NCBI GenBank assembly: GCA_937942875.1
Contig: CALEBT010000067.1
Span: forward strand, 1-47,264
DNA length: 47,264 nucleotides
Origin: an uncultured Ignavibacterium sp.
GTDB lineage: Bacteria; Bacteroidota; Ignavibacteria; Ignavibacteriales; Ignavibacteriaceae
Direction: 5' to 3'
The notes beneath the pieces were generated by a model that did no database searches, was not told the origin of the DNA, and saw nothing but the letters and a program-made list of their open reading frames with translations. Positions within the stretch are counted from its first letter, which is position 1; the number at the start of each line of letters is the position of its first letter. This document shows, piece by piece, positions 8,913 to 17,020 of this stretch. The translations under genes were made by a program, and so were the position numbers.

Positions 8913-9762
8913 TTTAATCGAGAGTGAATTAAAAGTAAAAATAAATTCTGTTCGATCAGTAGGCGGAGGTTGTATAAACAACGCTGAGATAATAACTGAC
9001 AATTTTGGTAACACATACTTTCTAAAAACAAATATCAACTCACCACCTGATATGTTTTTCAAAGAAGCAAACGGATTGAATGAACTTATAAAAGCCTCTG
9101 CCATCCGAATTCCAAAACCAATCTTAATAAATGAAAAATTTCTTTTGATGGAGAATATTAAGTCTTCTTCAAAATCAAAAAACTTTGATGAAAATTTTGG
9201 AAGAGCTTTCGCACGATTACATAAATATGCCGGTAAAGAGTTCGGATTTTATGAAGATAATTACATCGGCTCTACTCCACAAAAAAACATTTCTGATAGT
9301 GAAGAGAAAATCGATTGGATAAAATTTTATCTTAATAAAAGAATTTTATTTCAATTTAATTTACTTGAAAAAGCTGGTTATTCTGATGACAAAATAAGAA
9401 AAGGAATAAGTTACATTGAAGATAATATTGAAAATATTTTAGAAGGTTCTGAAAACATCCCATCACTTCTGCACGGTGATTTATGGTCAGGTAACTACAT
9501 CACTGACGATAGAGGTGAAGCTTGCCTTATTGATCCTGCAGTGTATTATGGAAATCGAGAGGCAGATTTAGCTATGACTAAATTATTCGGTGGATTTTCA
9601 TCAACTTTCTACAAATCTTATCAGGAAGAATTTCCTTTACCTGATGGATATGATTACAGAGAGAATATTTATAAACTTTATCACGTAATGAATCATCTGA
9701 ATTTGTTTGGAGGCGGTTATTATCATCAAACTATTTCATTATTAAATTTTTACAGGAAATGA
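8893..9762 (+). CDS. fructosamine-kinase-family protein
   Basis: A 289-residue protein of the fructosamine/ketosamine-3-kinase fold. The motifs are 'VGGGCINNAEII' (nucleotide loop), 'YFLKTN' with the ATP-binding Lys, 'LLHGDLWSGNYI' (catalytic loop HGDLWxGN) and 'LIDPAVYYGNREADLAM' (metal-binding DPAxxYGxREADLA). These proteins phosphorylate protein-bound sugars and help remove glycation adducts. It overlaps the phosphatase gene by 20 bases; in several bacteria such pairs occur together as a deglycation unit, which fits here but is inference. Confidence 0.9.
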   Translation: MSSKIYSLIESELKVKINSVRSVGGGCINNAEIITDNFGNTYFLKTNINSPPDMFFKEANGLNELIKASAIRIPKPILINEKFLLMENIKSSSKSKNFDENFGRAFARLHKYAGKEFGFYEDNYIGSTPQKNISDSEEKIDWIKFYLNKRILFQFNLLEKAGYSDDKIRKGISYIEDNIENILEGSENIPSLLHGDLWSGNYITDDRGEACLIDPAVYYGNREADLAMTKLFGGFSSTFYKSYQEEFPLPDGYDYRENIYKLYHVMNHLNLFGGGYYHQTISLLNFYRK

Positions 9763-10367
9763 TAATCTTTTTATTACTCTTTTTATTAACCAATTATATT
9801 CCTTTGCAACAAGAGGAGATAATAATTGATAGCCAGCTAAGCTTCGAAGAATCAATTGCAGGGGTGGAAATTCCAAAACAAATATTAAATCAACTTGAAC
9901 TTATTGAAGTACAATATTTTTCATTCGATGGTAAATTACATCAGGGTCAATTACTTGTGAATAAAAAAGCTGGCACTGATTTAATAGAAATATTCGAAAT
10001 TATAAAAGAGACTAAATTTCCGGTTGCTAAAGTTATTCCAATAGTTAAGTACGATTGGGATGATGATAAATCAATGCTTGATAACAACTCAACATCTTTT
10101 AATTACAGAATGATAAAAGGGACAAAGATTAAATCCTATCATTCTTATGGATTAGCAATTGATATTAATCCATTACAAAATCCTCATATCCGGAAAGGGA
10201 AAGTTACTCCAGATAATGCAGCTTATAATCCCAAAGAACCAGGAACTCTAACAAAAGACAGCAAAATTGTAAGAGAATTTTTAAAGCGAGGATGGTCCTG
10301 GGGAGGTAATTGGAGAAGTTCAAAAGATTATCAGCATTTTGAAAAAAGATATAATGAAAAGTTTTAA
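9759..10367 (+). CDS. M15-family peptidoglycan peptidase
   Basis: A 202-residue exported or membrane-anchored enzyme with a short hydrophobic N-terminus. 'SYHSYGLAIDINPLQNP' carries the HxxxxxxxD zinc motif and 'GWSWGGNWRSSKDYQHFE' the third His in WxxxxDxQHFE. These are hallmarks of the M15C L-alanyl-D-glutamate/VanY-like group. It probably cleaves peptide stems of the wall. The start overlaps the previous stop (ATGA), and its end overlaps the next gene by 14 bases. Confidence 0.88.
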   Translation: MIIFLLLFLLTNYIPLQQEEIIIDSQLSFEESIAGVEIPKQILNQLELIEVQYFSFDGKLHQGQLLVNKKAGTDLIEIFEIIKETKFPVAKVIPIVKYDWDDDKSMLDNNSTSFNYRMIKGTKIKSYHSYGLAIDINPLQNPHIRKGKVTPDNAAYNPKEPGTLTKDSKIVREFLKRGWSWGGNWRSSKDYQHFEKRYNEKF

Positions 10368-11310
10368 AGATATTGTCAAAGTTTTAGCTTTAATATCTTT
10401 AATAGTTTTTAATTCCTGCACTGAGCGGGAATTATTCGACAGAAATTTTCTTTTACCATCGATAACAGGATTATATACTGAAATATCAGGCAGTATATCT
10501 GGAAAACTTGTAAAACAGAATTCGCCTTATTTAGTTACAAAAGATTTAATTGTTGAAAACGGAGATTCATTAATAATTGAGCCAGGTGTAGAACTCTATT
10601 TTAATGAAAGAAGCAAACTTATCGTTAGAGGTTATTTAAAATCTGAAGGTACAAGAAACCAGAGAATTTATTTATCAGCTTACAGAAATAGTTGGAATGG
10701 CATTTTATTCAGCAGTTCTAACAGTAATTCAGTTATAAAATTCTGTATAGTAGAAAAAATAAATCCAATTGAAGATAATAATCAATTTACTACAGGGATA
10801 GAGTTCGTTAATTCTTATTGCACATTTCAAAATAATTTTTTCAGAGATAATTCAAGTATAAAAGGGAATTTCATATCCTCATTAAATAGCTTTGTTACAA
10901 TAACAAACAATATTTTTATTAAAAACATATTCAGTAGTAATTTAATAAACTCTGATAACAACAGACTGAGACTAATAAACAATGTGTTTTTTAATAATCA
11001 ATCAAATATCAATCATTCAATCATTTCAATCAAAAAATCCATTTACAACGAAGTTCAGAATAACATTTTCTACAGAAATAAATCGGGAGAAGAAATCCAG
11101 GTTATTGAAAGCGAGCCCTCAAAAGTTTTGGTAGATTTTAACTACTTTGGAAGTCCAACAAACGATCCACAGTTCTGGAATTTTGAATCATTCAGATTGT
11201 ATTACCTATCTCCTTGTATTGATGCCGGTAATCCTGCGCCAGAGTTTAATGATGTAAATGGTTCAAGAAACGATCAGGGGGCTTATGGAGGACCGGGTGG
11301 GAATTGGTAA
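10354..11310 (+). CDS. right-handed beta-helix lipoprotein
   Basis: A 318-residue protein with a lipoprotein signal: 'VLALISLIVFNSC' ends in a lipobox Cys near residue 22. I chose the ATG at 10354; a TTG at 10339 would add five residues. The body contains 'IEPGVELYFNERSKLIVRGYL' type repeats at 10570-10630 and many 'NNxFxxN' steps, as in parallel beta-helix proteins, then a C-terminal 'SPCIDAGNPAPEFNDVNGSRNDQGAYGG' block (11205-11290) common in Ignavibacteria/Bacteroidota surface proteins. No catalytic residues are recognised. It is probably on the cell surface. Confidence 0.75.
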   Translation: MKSFKDIVKVLALISLIVFNSCTERELFDRNFLLPSITGLYTEISGSISGKLVKQNSPYLVTKDLIVENGDSLIIEPGVELYFNERSKLIVRGYLKSEGTRNQRIYLSAYRNSWNGILFSSSNSNSVIKFCIVEKINPIEDNNQFTTGIEFVNSYCTFQNNFFRDNSSIKGNFISSLNSFVTITNNIFIKNIFSSNLINSDNNRLRLINNVFFNNQSNINHSIISIKKSIYNEVQNNIFYRNKSGEEIQVIESEPSKVLVDFNYFGSPTNDPQFWNFESFRLYYLSPCIDAGNPAPEFNDVNGSRNDQGAYGGPGGNW

Positions 11311-11357
11311 CTAGCTGATAAAATTAAGTATTGTTTGTAAAAAGAAAGTGAACAAAT

Positions 11358-11416
11358 AAGTCTGAGTACGCTTGTCTGATACTTGCTATTACAGGCAGAA
11401 AGTATTCTCAGGGCTT
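11358..11416. repeat. nested imperfect inverted repeat between convergent genes
   Basis: AAGTCTGAGTAC (11358-11369) faces GTATTCTCAGGGCTT (11402-11416) as an imperfect stem. Inside it, CTTGTCTG (11371-11378) and CAGGCAGAAAG (11392-11402) are the two halves of the word seen at 511-536, separated by 13 extra bases. It lies between two convergent genes, so it may also serve as a transcript end, but there is no clear T-run. Confidence 0.4.
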
Positions 11417-11499
11417 ATGAGTAAATGAATTAATGTTTTTTAGAACTATAATCATTCACATTAAATAATTTACAGACTCTTTACAGATTCTTATACTAA

Positions 11500-12966
11500 C
11501 TAAATTACCTCTTTTCTCAACCTGGCTACTGGTAACTTTAGCTGCTCGCGGTATTTTGCGATTGTTCTTCTAGCTATATGAATACCTTCACTTTTAAGTA
11601 GCTCGGAGAGTTCATCATCACTGTAAGGATTTTTCTTATCTTCTGATTCAATTATCTCTTTAAGTCTTTCTTTTATATGCTTATTTGATACCTCCTCCCC
11701 GGAATCTGTGCTTAATCCTTCACTAAAAAAATATTTAAGTTCGTGAATTCCCATCGGACTTTGAACATATTTTCCATTTACTACCCTGCTAATAGTTGAT
11801 ATGTCCATACCGATTTCGTCGGCAATATCTTTGTAAATCATTGGTTTAAGTGCTTTAGGACCTTTCTCAAAAAACTCAAATTGTTTTTCAAAAATAGCAC
11901 GCATAATTTTCATTAAAGTTTCACGTCTCTGTTCAATGCAAGCAATAAACCATCTTGCGGATTCAAATTTTTCTTTAAGAAATTTATAGGTATTCTTTTC
12001 GTGATCACTCTTTTTCTTCTTTTTATTTGTTTCAATCATTTCAAGATAACTGGTGTTTATTGTTACAGAAGGGAGTGACTTATCATTCAAAGTTATAATC
12101 CAGTCATCCTCAACTTTTTCAATTATAAAATCTGGAGTAATTTGATTGGATTCAATAAGATCAAACTTACCTTCCCCCGGCTTAGGGTTAAGAGTTTGAA
12201 TAATTTGAATGGCTTGTTTCAAAGTTTCTTCAGTAAGATTCATTTTATTTTTTATAATATCATATCTTCTTCTGGAAAATTCATCGTAATAATCCTCAAG
12301 AATATTTTTTGCAATAAATCTGAAATATTCGTCAATTTTCATTTCATTCAATTGAATCAGCAAGCATTCCTTTAAACTTCTTGCAGCTATTCCTACTGGA
12401 TCAAATTTTTGTATTTTCTTTAACAGGTTTTCAGCATCCTGATAATCAATTTTAATATGCTCGAATAATTCCAGATCATTAAGAATATCTTTTAAGTCTC
12501 TTTTCAGATAGCCATCGTCATCAAGATTACCGATAATTTCTTCACCCAGAGCAAAAAGATTATCATCATAAAGTTCAAGTAAATGAAGTTGTTCCTGAAG
12601 ATGTTGGGTCAGACTTTTTCTTTCGGGTGCAATAGGCTCAAAATTATCTTCATCTTTACTTCTGTTTATCCATTCGCCGTCAATATCAACTTCATTCATA
12701 AAATCTTCAATACCAAACTCCTCATCAGAATTTTTTTCAGTTTCAACAATTTCTTCCTCACCATCATTATTTAGATCTTTTTCCGGTTCAACTTCTTTTT
12801 CCTGCATCTCAAGTTCTGTATCTTCAATAAGCAATGGATTCTGCTCCAGTTCTGATTTGATTCTTTGTTCAAGGGCAAGATTATTTAGCTGAAGCAGTTT
12901 CTGAAACTGAATCTGTTGTGGTGTAAGTTTCTGACTTAATGAAAGTTTTTGACTCAATGATAACAT
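11500..12966 (-). CDS. rpoN: RNA polymerase sigma-54 factor
   Basis: A 488-residue sigma-54. Region I is 'LTPQQIQFQKLLQLNNLALE' with 'ELEQNPLL'. A very acidic region II follows (about residues 50-115), then the core-binding domain ('QEQLHLLEL', 'FDPVGIAARSLKECL'), the HTH ('DIADEIGMDISTISRVVNGK') and the RpoN box 'ARRTIAKYREQL' at about 465-476. The first residues carry a tandem duplication LSLSQK-LSLSQK. No enhancer-binding protein is nearby. It is followed 5 bases upstream by a DUF3109 gene, which is transcribed first. Confidence 0.95.
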   Translation of the reverse strand: MLSLSQKLSLSQKLTPQQIQFQKLLQLNNLALEQRIKSELEQNPLLIEDTELEMQEKEVEPEKDLNNDGEEEIVETEKNSDEEFGIEDFMNEVDIDGEWINRSKDEDNFEPIAPERKSLTQHLQEQLHLLELYDDNLFALGEEIIGNLDDDGYLKRDLKDILNDLELFEHIKIDYQDAENLLKKIQKFDPVGIAARSLKECLLIQLNEMKIDEYFRFIAKNILEDYYDEFSRRRYDIIKNKMNLTEETLKQAIQIIQTLNPKPGEGKFDLIESNQITPDFIIEKVEDDWIITLNDKSLPSVTINTSYLEMIETNKKKKKSDHEKNTYKFLKEKFESARWFIACIEQRRETLMKIMRAIFEKQFEFFEKGPKALKPMIYKDIADEIGMDISTISRVVNGKYVQSPMGIHELKYFFSEGLSTDSGEEVSNKHIKERLKEIIESEDKKNPYSDDELSELLKSEGIHIARRTIAKYREQLKLPVARLRKEVI

Positions 12967-12971
12967 AATTT

Positions 12972-13541
12972 TTACCTGTTAAACTTTTCCTCTAATTGTG
13001 AATACCATTTTTCTCCATATAATCTTATTAGTGATTCTTTGCAAAATTCTGCAATAGTTAAATCCTGCATTTTTCCGTTTTCAAGTGCTGGTTCACATTC
13101 ACCAAACTTTTCATACCTGAGAATATCGCCACCAAATTTCGAGATCCTTATGGGGAATAGATGACAGGAAATCGGTTTCCTGAAATTAACTCTCTTATCA
13201 AAATAAGCTTTCTCAATTGCGCACTTTGCAATTTGATTTTCATAATAAACAAAAACACATTGTTTATTATCAACACTTCTTAAAAATAAATCGCCAGATT
13301 TTTTTTCATAGAATCCATTTTCTTTAATCTCTTTAATATTTTCATCATCCAGATAATCTAATACTACATCTAATATGTTTTTTATTTCTTCAATTTCCTC
13401 TTCAACTACAGGTGCGCCGTATTCACTTTCAACAGTGCAACACGCACCTTTACATTGTTTAAGGTCACAAGCAAATCTTGTTGATAAAACTTCACTCCGG
13501 ATCAAAACATTACCAACAGATATTAGATTATTGAAAAACAC
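12972..13541 (-). CDS. DUF3109-family cysteine-cluster protein
   Basis: A 189-residue protein with a GTG start. Its Cys pattern is 'FACDLKQCKGACCTVE', then 'KQCVFVYY', 'AKCAIEKAYF', 'ISCHLFPIRI', 'GECEPAL' and 'FCKESL'. This matches the Bacteroidota DUF3109 family, related to YkgJ-like zinc/iron-binding cluster proteins. The biochemical role is unknown. It is the first gene of a two-gene transcript with rpoN (5-base gap), a pairing worth noting but without known meaning. Confidence 0.8.
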   Translation of the reverse strand: MFFNNLISVGNVLIRSEVLSTRFACDLKQCKGACCTVESEYGAPVVEEEIEEIKNILDVVLDYLDDENIKEIKENGFYEKKSGDLFLRSVDNKQCVFVYYENQIAKCAIEKAYFDKRVNFRKPISCHLFPIRISKFGGDILRYEKFGECEPALENGKMQDLTIAEFCKESLIRLYGEKWYSQLEEKFNR

Positions 13542-13747
13542 AAATTCTCTTATTTTTTTTGTAAATATAAAGATTTTTATGAATTCTTTTCGAATGTATT
13601 ATAATCTTAAGTGTGAGGTTTTATTCGTTAGTAAATATATCTGCCATAAATTTTCTACCAATAATTTACTTTTGCTATTCCTCCCAAACAAGATTGAATG
13701 ATTGGGTGAATAAATGATTAGATATAATGAATCTCCTCGGATTAAAT

Positions 13748-13775
13748 TCGCGCAAAGATGCTAAGACGCAGATTA
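13748..13775. repeat. CGCAAAGATGCTAAGACGCAG dispersed word
   Basis: CGCGCAAAGATGCTAAGACG followed by CAGATTAA is a word of the CGCAAAG-GCTAAG-ACGC type that I recognise as a dispersed intergenic repeat in many environmental genomes. It lies in the spacer upstream of tRNA-Arg. Confidence 0.4.
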
Positions 13776-13783
13776 AAGAATTT

Positions 13784-13805
13784 TAAGTTCAGGCCCAAGT
13801 TAAAG
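13784..13805. repeat. decayed AAGTTC/AGGTTC hexamer run
   Basis: Reads AAGTTC-AGGCCC-AAGTTA-AAG, a worn version of the hexamer family found in frame inside glcF (32849-32884) and the GWxTD gene (18572-18604). Here it is non-coding. Confidence 0.35.
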
Positions 13806-13817
13806 TTTTTTTCTAGC

Positions 13818-13870
13818 TCTTACTCTTATTCTTACTCTTACTCTTACTCTTACTCTTGCTCTTACTCTTT
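13818..13870. repeat. CTTACT hexanucleotide microsatellite
   Basis: About nine near-perfect copies of CTTACT with a few single-base changes (CTTATT, CTTGCT). A 6-base period makes it prone to slippage. There is no open reading frame worth reporting, and it lies in the spacer between the DUF3109 gene and the tRNA region. Confidence 0.85.
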
Positions 13871-13933
13871 CCCTTTACCAATCCTTTTATTTTCATTATT
13901 TTTACATCAGTAAGAGAAATGTTCTTAAGAAAT

Positions 13934-13975
13934 CGCCCGTAGCTCATCCGTCAACTGACGGAGGATAGAGCATCT
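13934..13975 (+). repeat. tRNA-Arg 5'-half copy 1 with D-loop palindrome
   Basis: This copy matches the tRNA-Arg gene from the second acceptor base to the 5' strand of the anticodon stem (..GAGCATCT), then diverges. The D-loop ATTG is replaced by the palindromic TCCGTCA-AC-TGACGGAG. It is followed by a 32-base spacer almost identical to the one after copy 3. Confidence 0.85.
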
Positions 13976-14007
13976 GGAAAATTGATACTTTGATTTTTTT
14001 TTGTTTT

Positions 14008-14050
14008 GCGCCCGTAGCTCATCCGTCAACTGACGGAGGATAGAGCATCT
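14008..14050 (+). repeat. tRNA-Arg 5'-half copy 2 with D-loop palindrome
   Basis: Identical over 43 bases to copy 3. It has the same palindrome in the D-loop and no 3' half of the tRNA. The following spacer (97 bases) differs from those after copies 1 and 3 but contains AATTGATACT near its end, as they do. Confidence 0.85.
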
Positions 14051-14147
14051 TGATTTATTGGTCTGGATAAAGGTTTTCAAGTATTCTGTCGAAAAAACTT
14101 AGATCTTTGAAATTGATACTAAAAATTTTTTAATTATTCATTATTTT

Positions 14148-14190
14148 GCGCCCGTAGCTCATCCGTCAACTGACGGAGGATAGAGCATCT
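14148..14190 (+). repeat. tRNA-Arg 5'-half copy 3 with D-loop palindrome
   Basis: This copy lies 32 bases before the intact tRNA-Arg, on the same strand, so it would be in the leader of any longer tRNA transcript. Together with its spacer (AATTGATACTTTG, then a T-run ending TTTTG) it is a roughly 75-base direct repeat of 13934-14007, with one mismatch in the spacer. Confidence 0.85.
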
Positions 14191-14222
14191 GGAGAATTGA
14201 TACTTTGATTTTTTTTTGTTTT

Positions 14223-14296
14223 GCGCCCGTAGCTCAATTGGATAGAGCATCTGACTTCGGATCAGACGGTTTGGGGTTCGAGTCCCTACGGGCGTA
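14223..14296 (+). tRNA. tRNA-Arg (anticodon TCG)
   Basis: A 74-base cloverleaf. The acceptor GCGCCCG pairs with CGGGCGT (G-T at the end pair) and the discriminator is A. The D-arm is GCTC/GAGC, and the anticodon stem TCTGA/TCAGA encloses the loop CTTCGGA with anticodon TCG. The T-arm is TGGGG/CCCTA around TTCGAGT. CCA is not encoded. It reads CGA codons and, by wobble or modification, other CGN codons. Three partial copies of its 5' half lie directly upstream. Confidence 0.95.
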
Positions 14297-14324
14297 CAAA
14301 CCCAATTTACAATTAACAATGAAG

Positions 14325-14350
14325 AATCCGAATGGATGCCTTTGGCATTA
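14325..14350. repeat. TCCGAATGGATGCC...GGCATT palindromic word
   Basis: ATGCC-TTT-GGCAT is a short hairpin (14336-14348). The 12-mer TCCGAATGGATG (14327-14338) recurs at 45238-45249 inside the coding sequence of the T9SS tail. Confidence 0.4.
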
Positions 14351-14424
14351 AGAATTTATAATGAGTTTTGGGGTCATTTAATCATAAGCGCATCTTATCT
14401 TAACACGCCTTAAAATTTTTAGGA

Positions 14425-14910
14425 ATGATTTTTTCTGAAGAAAAATATCGGTTTATGTATGCAGCTTTGAATGAAGCGATGAAAGCTTTTGAAGATGAAG
14501 AAGTGCCTGTGGGTGCAGTTATAGTCCATCAGAATAAAATTATTTCACGTGGATATAATCAAATAGAAAAATTAAAAGATGCAACCGCTCACGCTGAAAT
14601 GATTGCAATTACCTCAGCAGCGAACAGGTTAGGAAACTGGAGATTAAACGGTTGTGCGTTATATGTTACTCTCGAACCTTGTATTATGTGCACAGGGGCA
14701 ATAATCAATTCACGAATAGATGAAGTCTATTTTGCAAGTTATGATACTAAGTTTGGCGCCTGTGGAAGTATATACAATATTCCTGAAGAAAATAAAACTA
14801 ATCATCATATCAAGATTTATTCAGGTTTATTAGCTGATGAATGTTCGCGTCTTATGAAAGATTTTTTTGGAAAACTAAGGAATAAACCATCTGCTGACAA
14901 TTTCACCTGA
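14425..14910 (+). CDS. tadA: tRNA-specific adenosine deaminase
   Basis: A 161-residue zinc deaminase that converts A34 to inosine in tRNA-Arg(ACG). The motifs are 'HAEM' (His56, catalytic Glu58) and 'PCIMC' (Cys86, Cys89). 'EVPVGAVIV' and 'GNWRLNGCALYVTLEPC' are typical of TadA. An AGGA ribosome site lies just before the ATG. By coincidence or not, it follows a tRNA-Arg gene, though the TCG isoacceptor is not a TadA substrate. It is followed by adk on the same strand. Confidence 0.93.
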   Translation: MIFSEEKYRFMYAALNEAMKAFEDEEVPVGAVIVHQNKIISRGYNQIEKLKDATAHAEMIAITSAANRLGNWRLNGCALYVTLEPCIMCTGAIINSRIDEVYFASYDTKFGACGSIYNIPEENKTNHHIKIYSGLLADECSRLMKDFFGKLRNKPSADNFT

Positions 14911-14964
14911 ATCTTGATTAAGTAAAGCTATTATTCTAATTTGCAATAAAAATTCAGGAATTTA

Positions 14965-15624
14965 ATGCGAATTATACTTTTTGGTTCTCCCGGCGTTGGA
15001 AAAGGCACTCAGGCAAAAATCCTATCAGAAACTCAACACATACCTCACATTTCCACTGGTGATATTTTACGGAACGCTGTAAAAGAAAAAACAGAGCTTG
15101 GAATTAAAGCTGCCGAAATAATGAATAAAGGTGAATTAGTCCCGGATAATATTATGATTGGAATTATTAAAGAAGTTCTGAAGTCAGATTATTGTAAAAA
15201 CGGATTTATTCTTGATGGTTTTCCACGCACCGTTGTTCAGGCGGAAGCATTAGACTCTCTTTTTAATGAATTGAATATTAAAGATGCTATACTTGTTCAT
15301 ATTACTGCGGATGAAAATGAAATTATAAAAAGATTAAATGGACGAAGAGCCTGTAAAGTATGCGGTGCTATATTTTCATTAAATGAAATTGAAACTCTCG
15401 ATCGCTGTCCAAAATGTAATTCTGAAAATAGTTTTTATCTGAGAGATGATGATAAAGAAGAAGTGATAAGAAAAAGATTGAAAGTTTATGAAACCAATAC
15501 AATGCCTGTTTTGGATTATTATTCTTCACAAAACAGAGCTATTACTATAAATGGATTGGGCACGGTTGAAGAAGTCAATCAAAATCTTATCAGCAAACTG
15601 AAGGAAAAAATTCCAATTGACTAA
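14965..15624 (+). CDS. adk: adenylate kinase with zinc LID
   Basis: A 219-residue AMP kinase (AMP + ATP to 2 ADP). The P-loop is 'GSPGVGKGT' (7-15), the AMP site 'STGDILR' and the hinge 'LDGFPRT'. The long LID carries four Cys (130, 133, 148, 151), so this is the zinc-binding type. Its stop overlaps by 4 bases the stop of the convergent ftsE, leaving no room for a terminator between the two genes. Confidence 0.96.
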   Translation: MRIILFGSPGVGKGTQAKILSETQHIPHISTGDILRNAVKEKTELGIKAAEIMNKGELVPDNIMIGIIKEVLKSDYCKNGFILDGFPRTVVQAEALDSLFNELNIKDAILVHITADENEIIKRLNGRRACKVCGAIFSLNEIETLDRCPKCNSENSFYLRDDDKEEVIRKRLKVYETNTMPVLDYYSSQNRAITINGLGTVEEVNQNLISKLKEKIPID

Positions 15625-16295
15625 TCCGATTTCTTCAAATATCCTTTAATGATTTTATTATTAATTATCTTAAAAATTTTAGCTGAAGGATATTTTTTAA
15701 CGAGATCATAATCGTGTGTTGCAAAAAGAACCGAAGTTCCTTTTTTATTTATTTTAAGCAGTAGTTCTAATATTTCAAAAGAAGTTTCCGGATCGAGATT
15801 TCCTGTTGGTTCATCAGCCAGAATTATCATAGGATTATTTAGTATTGCTCGTGCAATGGCAACACGCTGCATTTCACCACCTGATAATTCATTCGGATAA
15901 TTTAATCTTTTATGAGAAAGACCGACTTCCATCAAGGCATCATTCACGATTCGTTTAATTTCTCTGCCTGAATGATTTGTTACCTCGAGAACAAATGAAA
16001 GGTTTTCATAAACATTTCTGTCTTTTAATAATTTAAAGTCCTGAAATACTATCCCAATTTTTCTTCTGATCAATGGAATCTGCTTTTTCTTAACGAAAGA
16101 AGTATCATAATCACCAACGATAACACTGCCTGATTGAGGGAATAGGTTGAGATAAATCATCTGTAATAAACTACTTTTACCCGTTCCGCTTTTTCCAATT
16201 AGGAAAGCAAACTCTCCCCTATCCAGACTCATTGAAACATTATCGAATAAGGGTTGATTTTTATAATGAAAAGTTAAATCCCGGATTTCTAACAT
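15621..16295 (-). CDS. ftsE: FtsE-like cell-division ABC ATPase
   Basis: A 224-residue ABC ATPase with Walker A 'GKSGTGKSS', signature 'LSGGEMQR' and Walker B 'MIILADEP' followed by 'TGNLDPETS'. Its short length and 'VFQDFKLLKDRNVYENL' match FtsE, the cytoplasmic half of the FtsEX regulator of septal wall hydrolases. No ftsX lies beside it; instead it ends a long minus-strand run after a methyltransferase (7-base overlap). A LolD-type lipoprotein or another MacB-type ATPase is the main alternative. Confidence 0.82.
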   Translation of the reverse strand: MLEIRDLTFHYKNQPLFDNVSMSLDRGEFAFLIGKSGTGKSSLLQMIYLNLFPQSGSVIVGDYDTSFVKKKQIPLIRRKIGIVFQDFKLLKDRNVYENLSFVLEVTNHSGREIKRIVNDALMEVGLSHKRLNYPNELSGGEMQRVAIARAILNNPMIILADEPTGNLDPETSFEILELLLKINKKGTSVLFATHDYDLVKKYPSAKIFKIINNKIIKGYLKKSD

Positions 16296-17020
16296 CTGTT
16301 TTTCCTTTTGACAACAAATTGTGCTCTGAAATTATGAGCTTTACAATCTTTGAATGTAAAAGCTTTGAAGCATTCAACAACGAACAAATTACATTGATCA
16401 ATAATATTAAAAAGCTCTTTCAGTTCAAATATTTTCTGACGGTGTATTTCTTTAATTTTTGTACCGTCCTGAAAATAAAATTCAAAAATGTTTTTGTGTA
16501 TTCTGCTCTTCTGAAGATAAATACTTTTTCTTTTAAAGCTGATATTCTTAATTCTTCCATTTTTTACGGCATATTTCTGATGATGAAGACTGTTTCTGAT
16601 TAATCCGGCATCAAATAAAAATATTCCATCAGTGTTTAATAAGCCTGAAATATTTCTGAAAAAAGTTTTTAATTTCTGTTTCGATAGGATGTAATTAATG
16701 CTATCGAATGAACAAATTATTAGATCGAATTGCTTATTGACTGAAGGATAAATCATATCAAAACAAACACGGTCAATCTTTTTTGCTTTAAAGTTTTTTA
16801 ACATTGAGATAGAATTGTCGGATGCAAGATAACTGGCAAATTTTTTAGAAAGATGTTTGGAAAGATTTCCGTTTCCGGCAGCTAATTCAATTACTGAACT
16901 TTCTCCGGGATTGATATACCTACAAGATATTTGATAAATATAGTTTGCCCATAATTTATAGTTGATCCCTGACATTATGTGATCATAAATCAAGGAAACG
17001 TTTTGATAATTATCTTTCAA
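16289..17020 (-). CDS. class I SAM-dependent methyltransferase
   Basis: A 243-residue Rossmann methyltransferase. Motif I is 'VIELAAGNGNLSKHL' (about 41-55), with 'YLASDNSISML' (motif II) and 'FDLIICSFDSINYIL' (motif IV) following. The substrate cannot be told. The beginning 'YDHIMSGINYKLWANYI' is typical of a widespread family of small-molecule methyltransferases in Firmicutes and Bacteroidota. It overlaps pdxA by 11 bases and ftsE by 7, so it is translated within the same operon. Confidence 0.8.
   Translation of the reverse strand: MKDNYQNVSLIYDHIMSGINYKLWANYIYQISCRYINPGESSVIELAAGNGNLSKHLSKKFASYLASDNSISMLKNFKAKKIDRVCFDMIYPSVNKQFDLIICSFDSINYILSKQKLKTFFRNISGLLNTDGIFLFDAGLIRNSLHHQKYAVKNGRIKNISFKRKSIYLQKSRIHKNIFEFYFQDGTKIKEIHRQKIFELKELFNIIDQCNLFVVECFKAFTFKDCKAHNFRAQFVVKRKNRC

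Noticed and set aside
13818-13870. Coding sequence in the CTTACT repeat
   Set aside because: The frames only encode repetitive dipeptides, and there is no start signal or flanking gene frame.
13934-14190. Possible CRISPR array (repeats of 42-43 bases)
   Set aside because: There are only three copies, the spacers are 32, 97 and 32 bases with two nearly identical, the repeats are tRNA-derived, and there are no cas genes.
14134-14319. 61-residue minus-strand ORF ('VGTRTPNRLIRSQMLYPIELRA')
   Set aside because: It is the antisense translation of tRNA-Arg and its half copies; this is a well-known spurious ORF.
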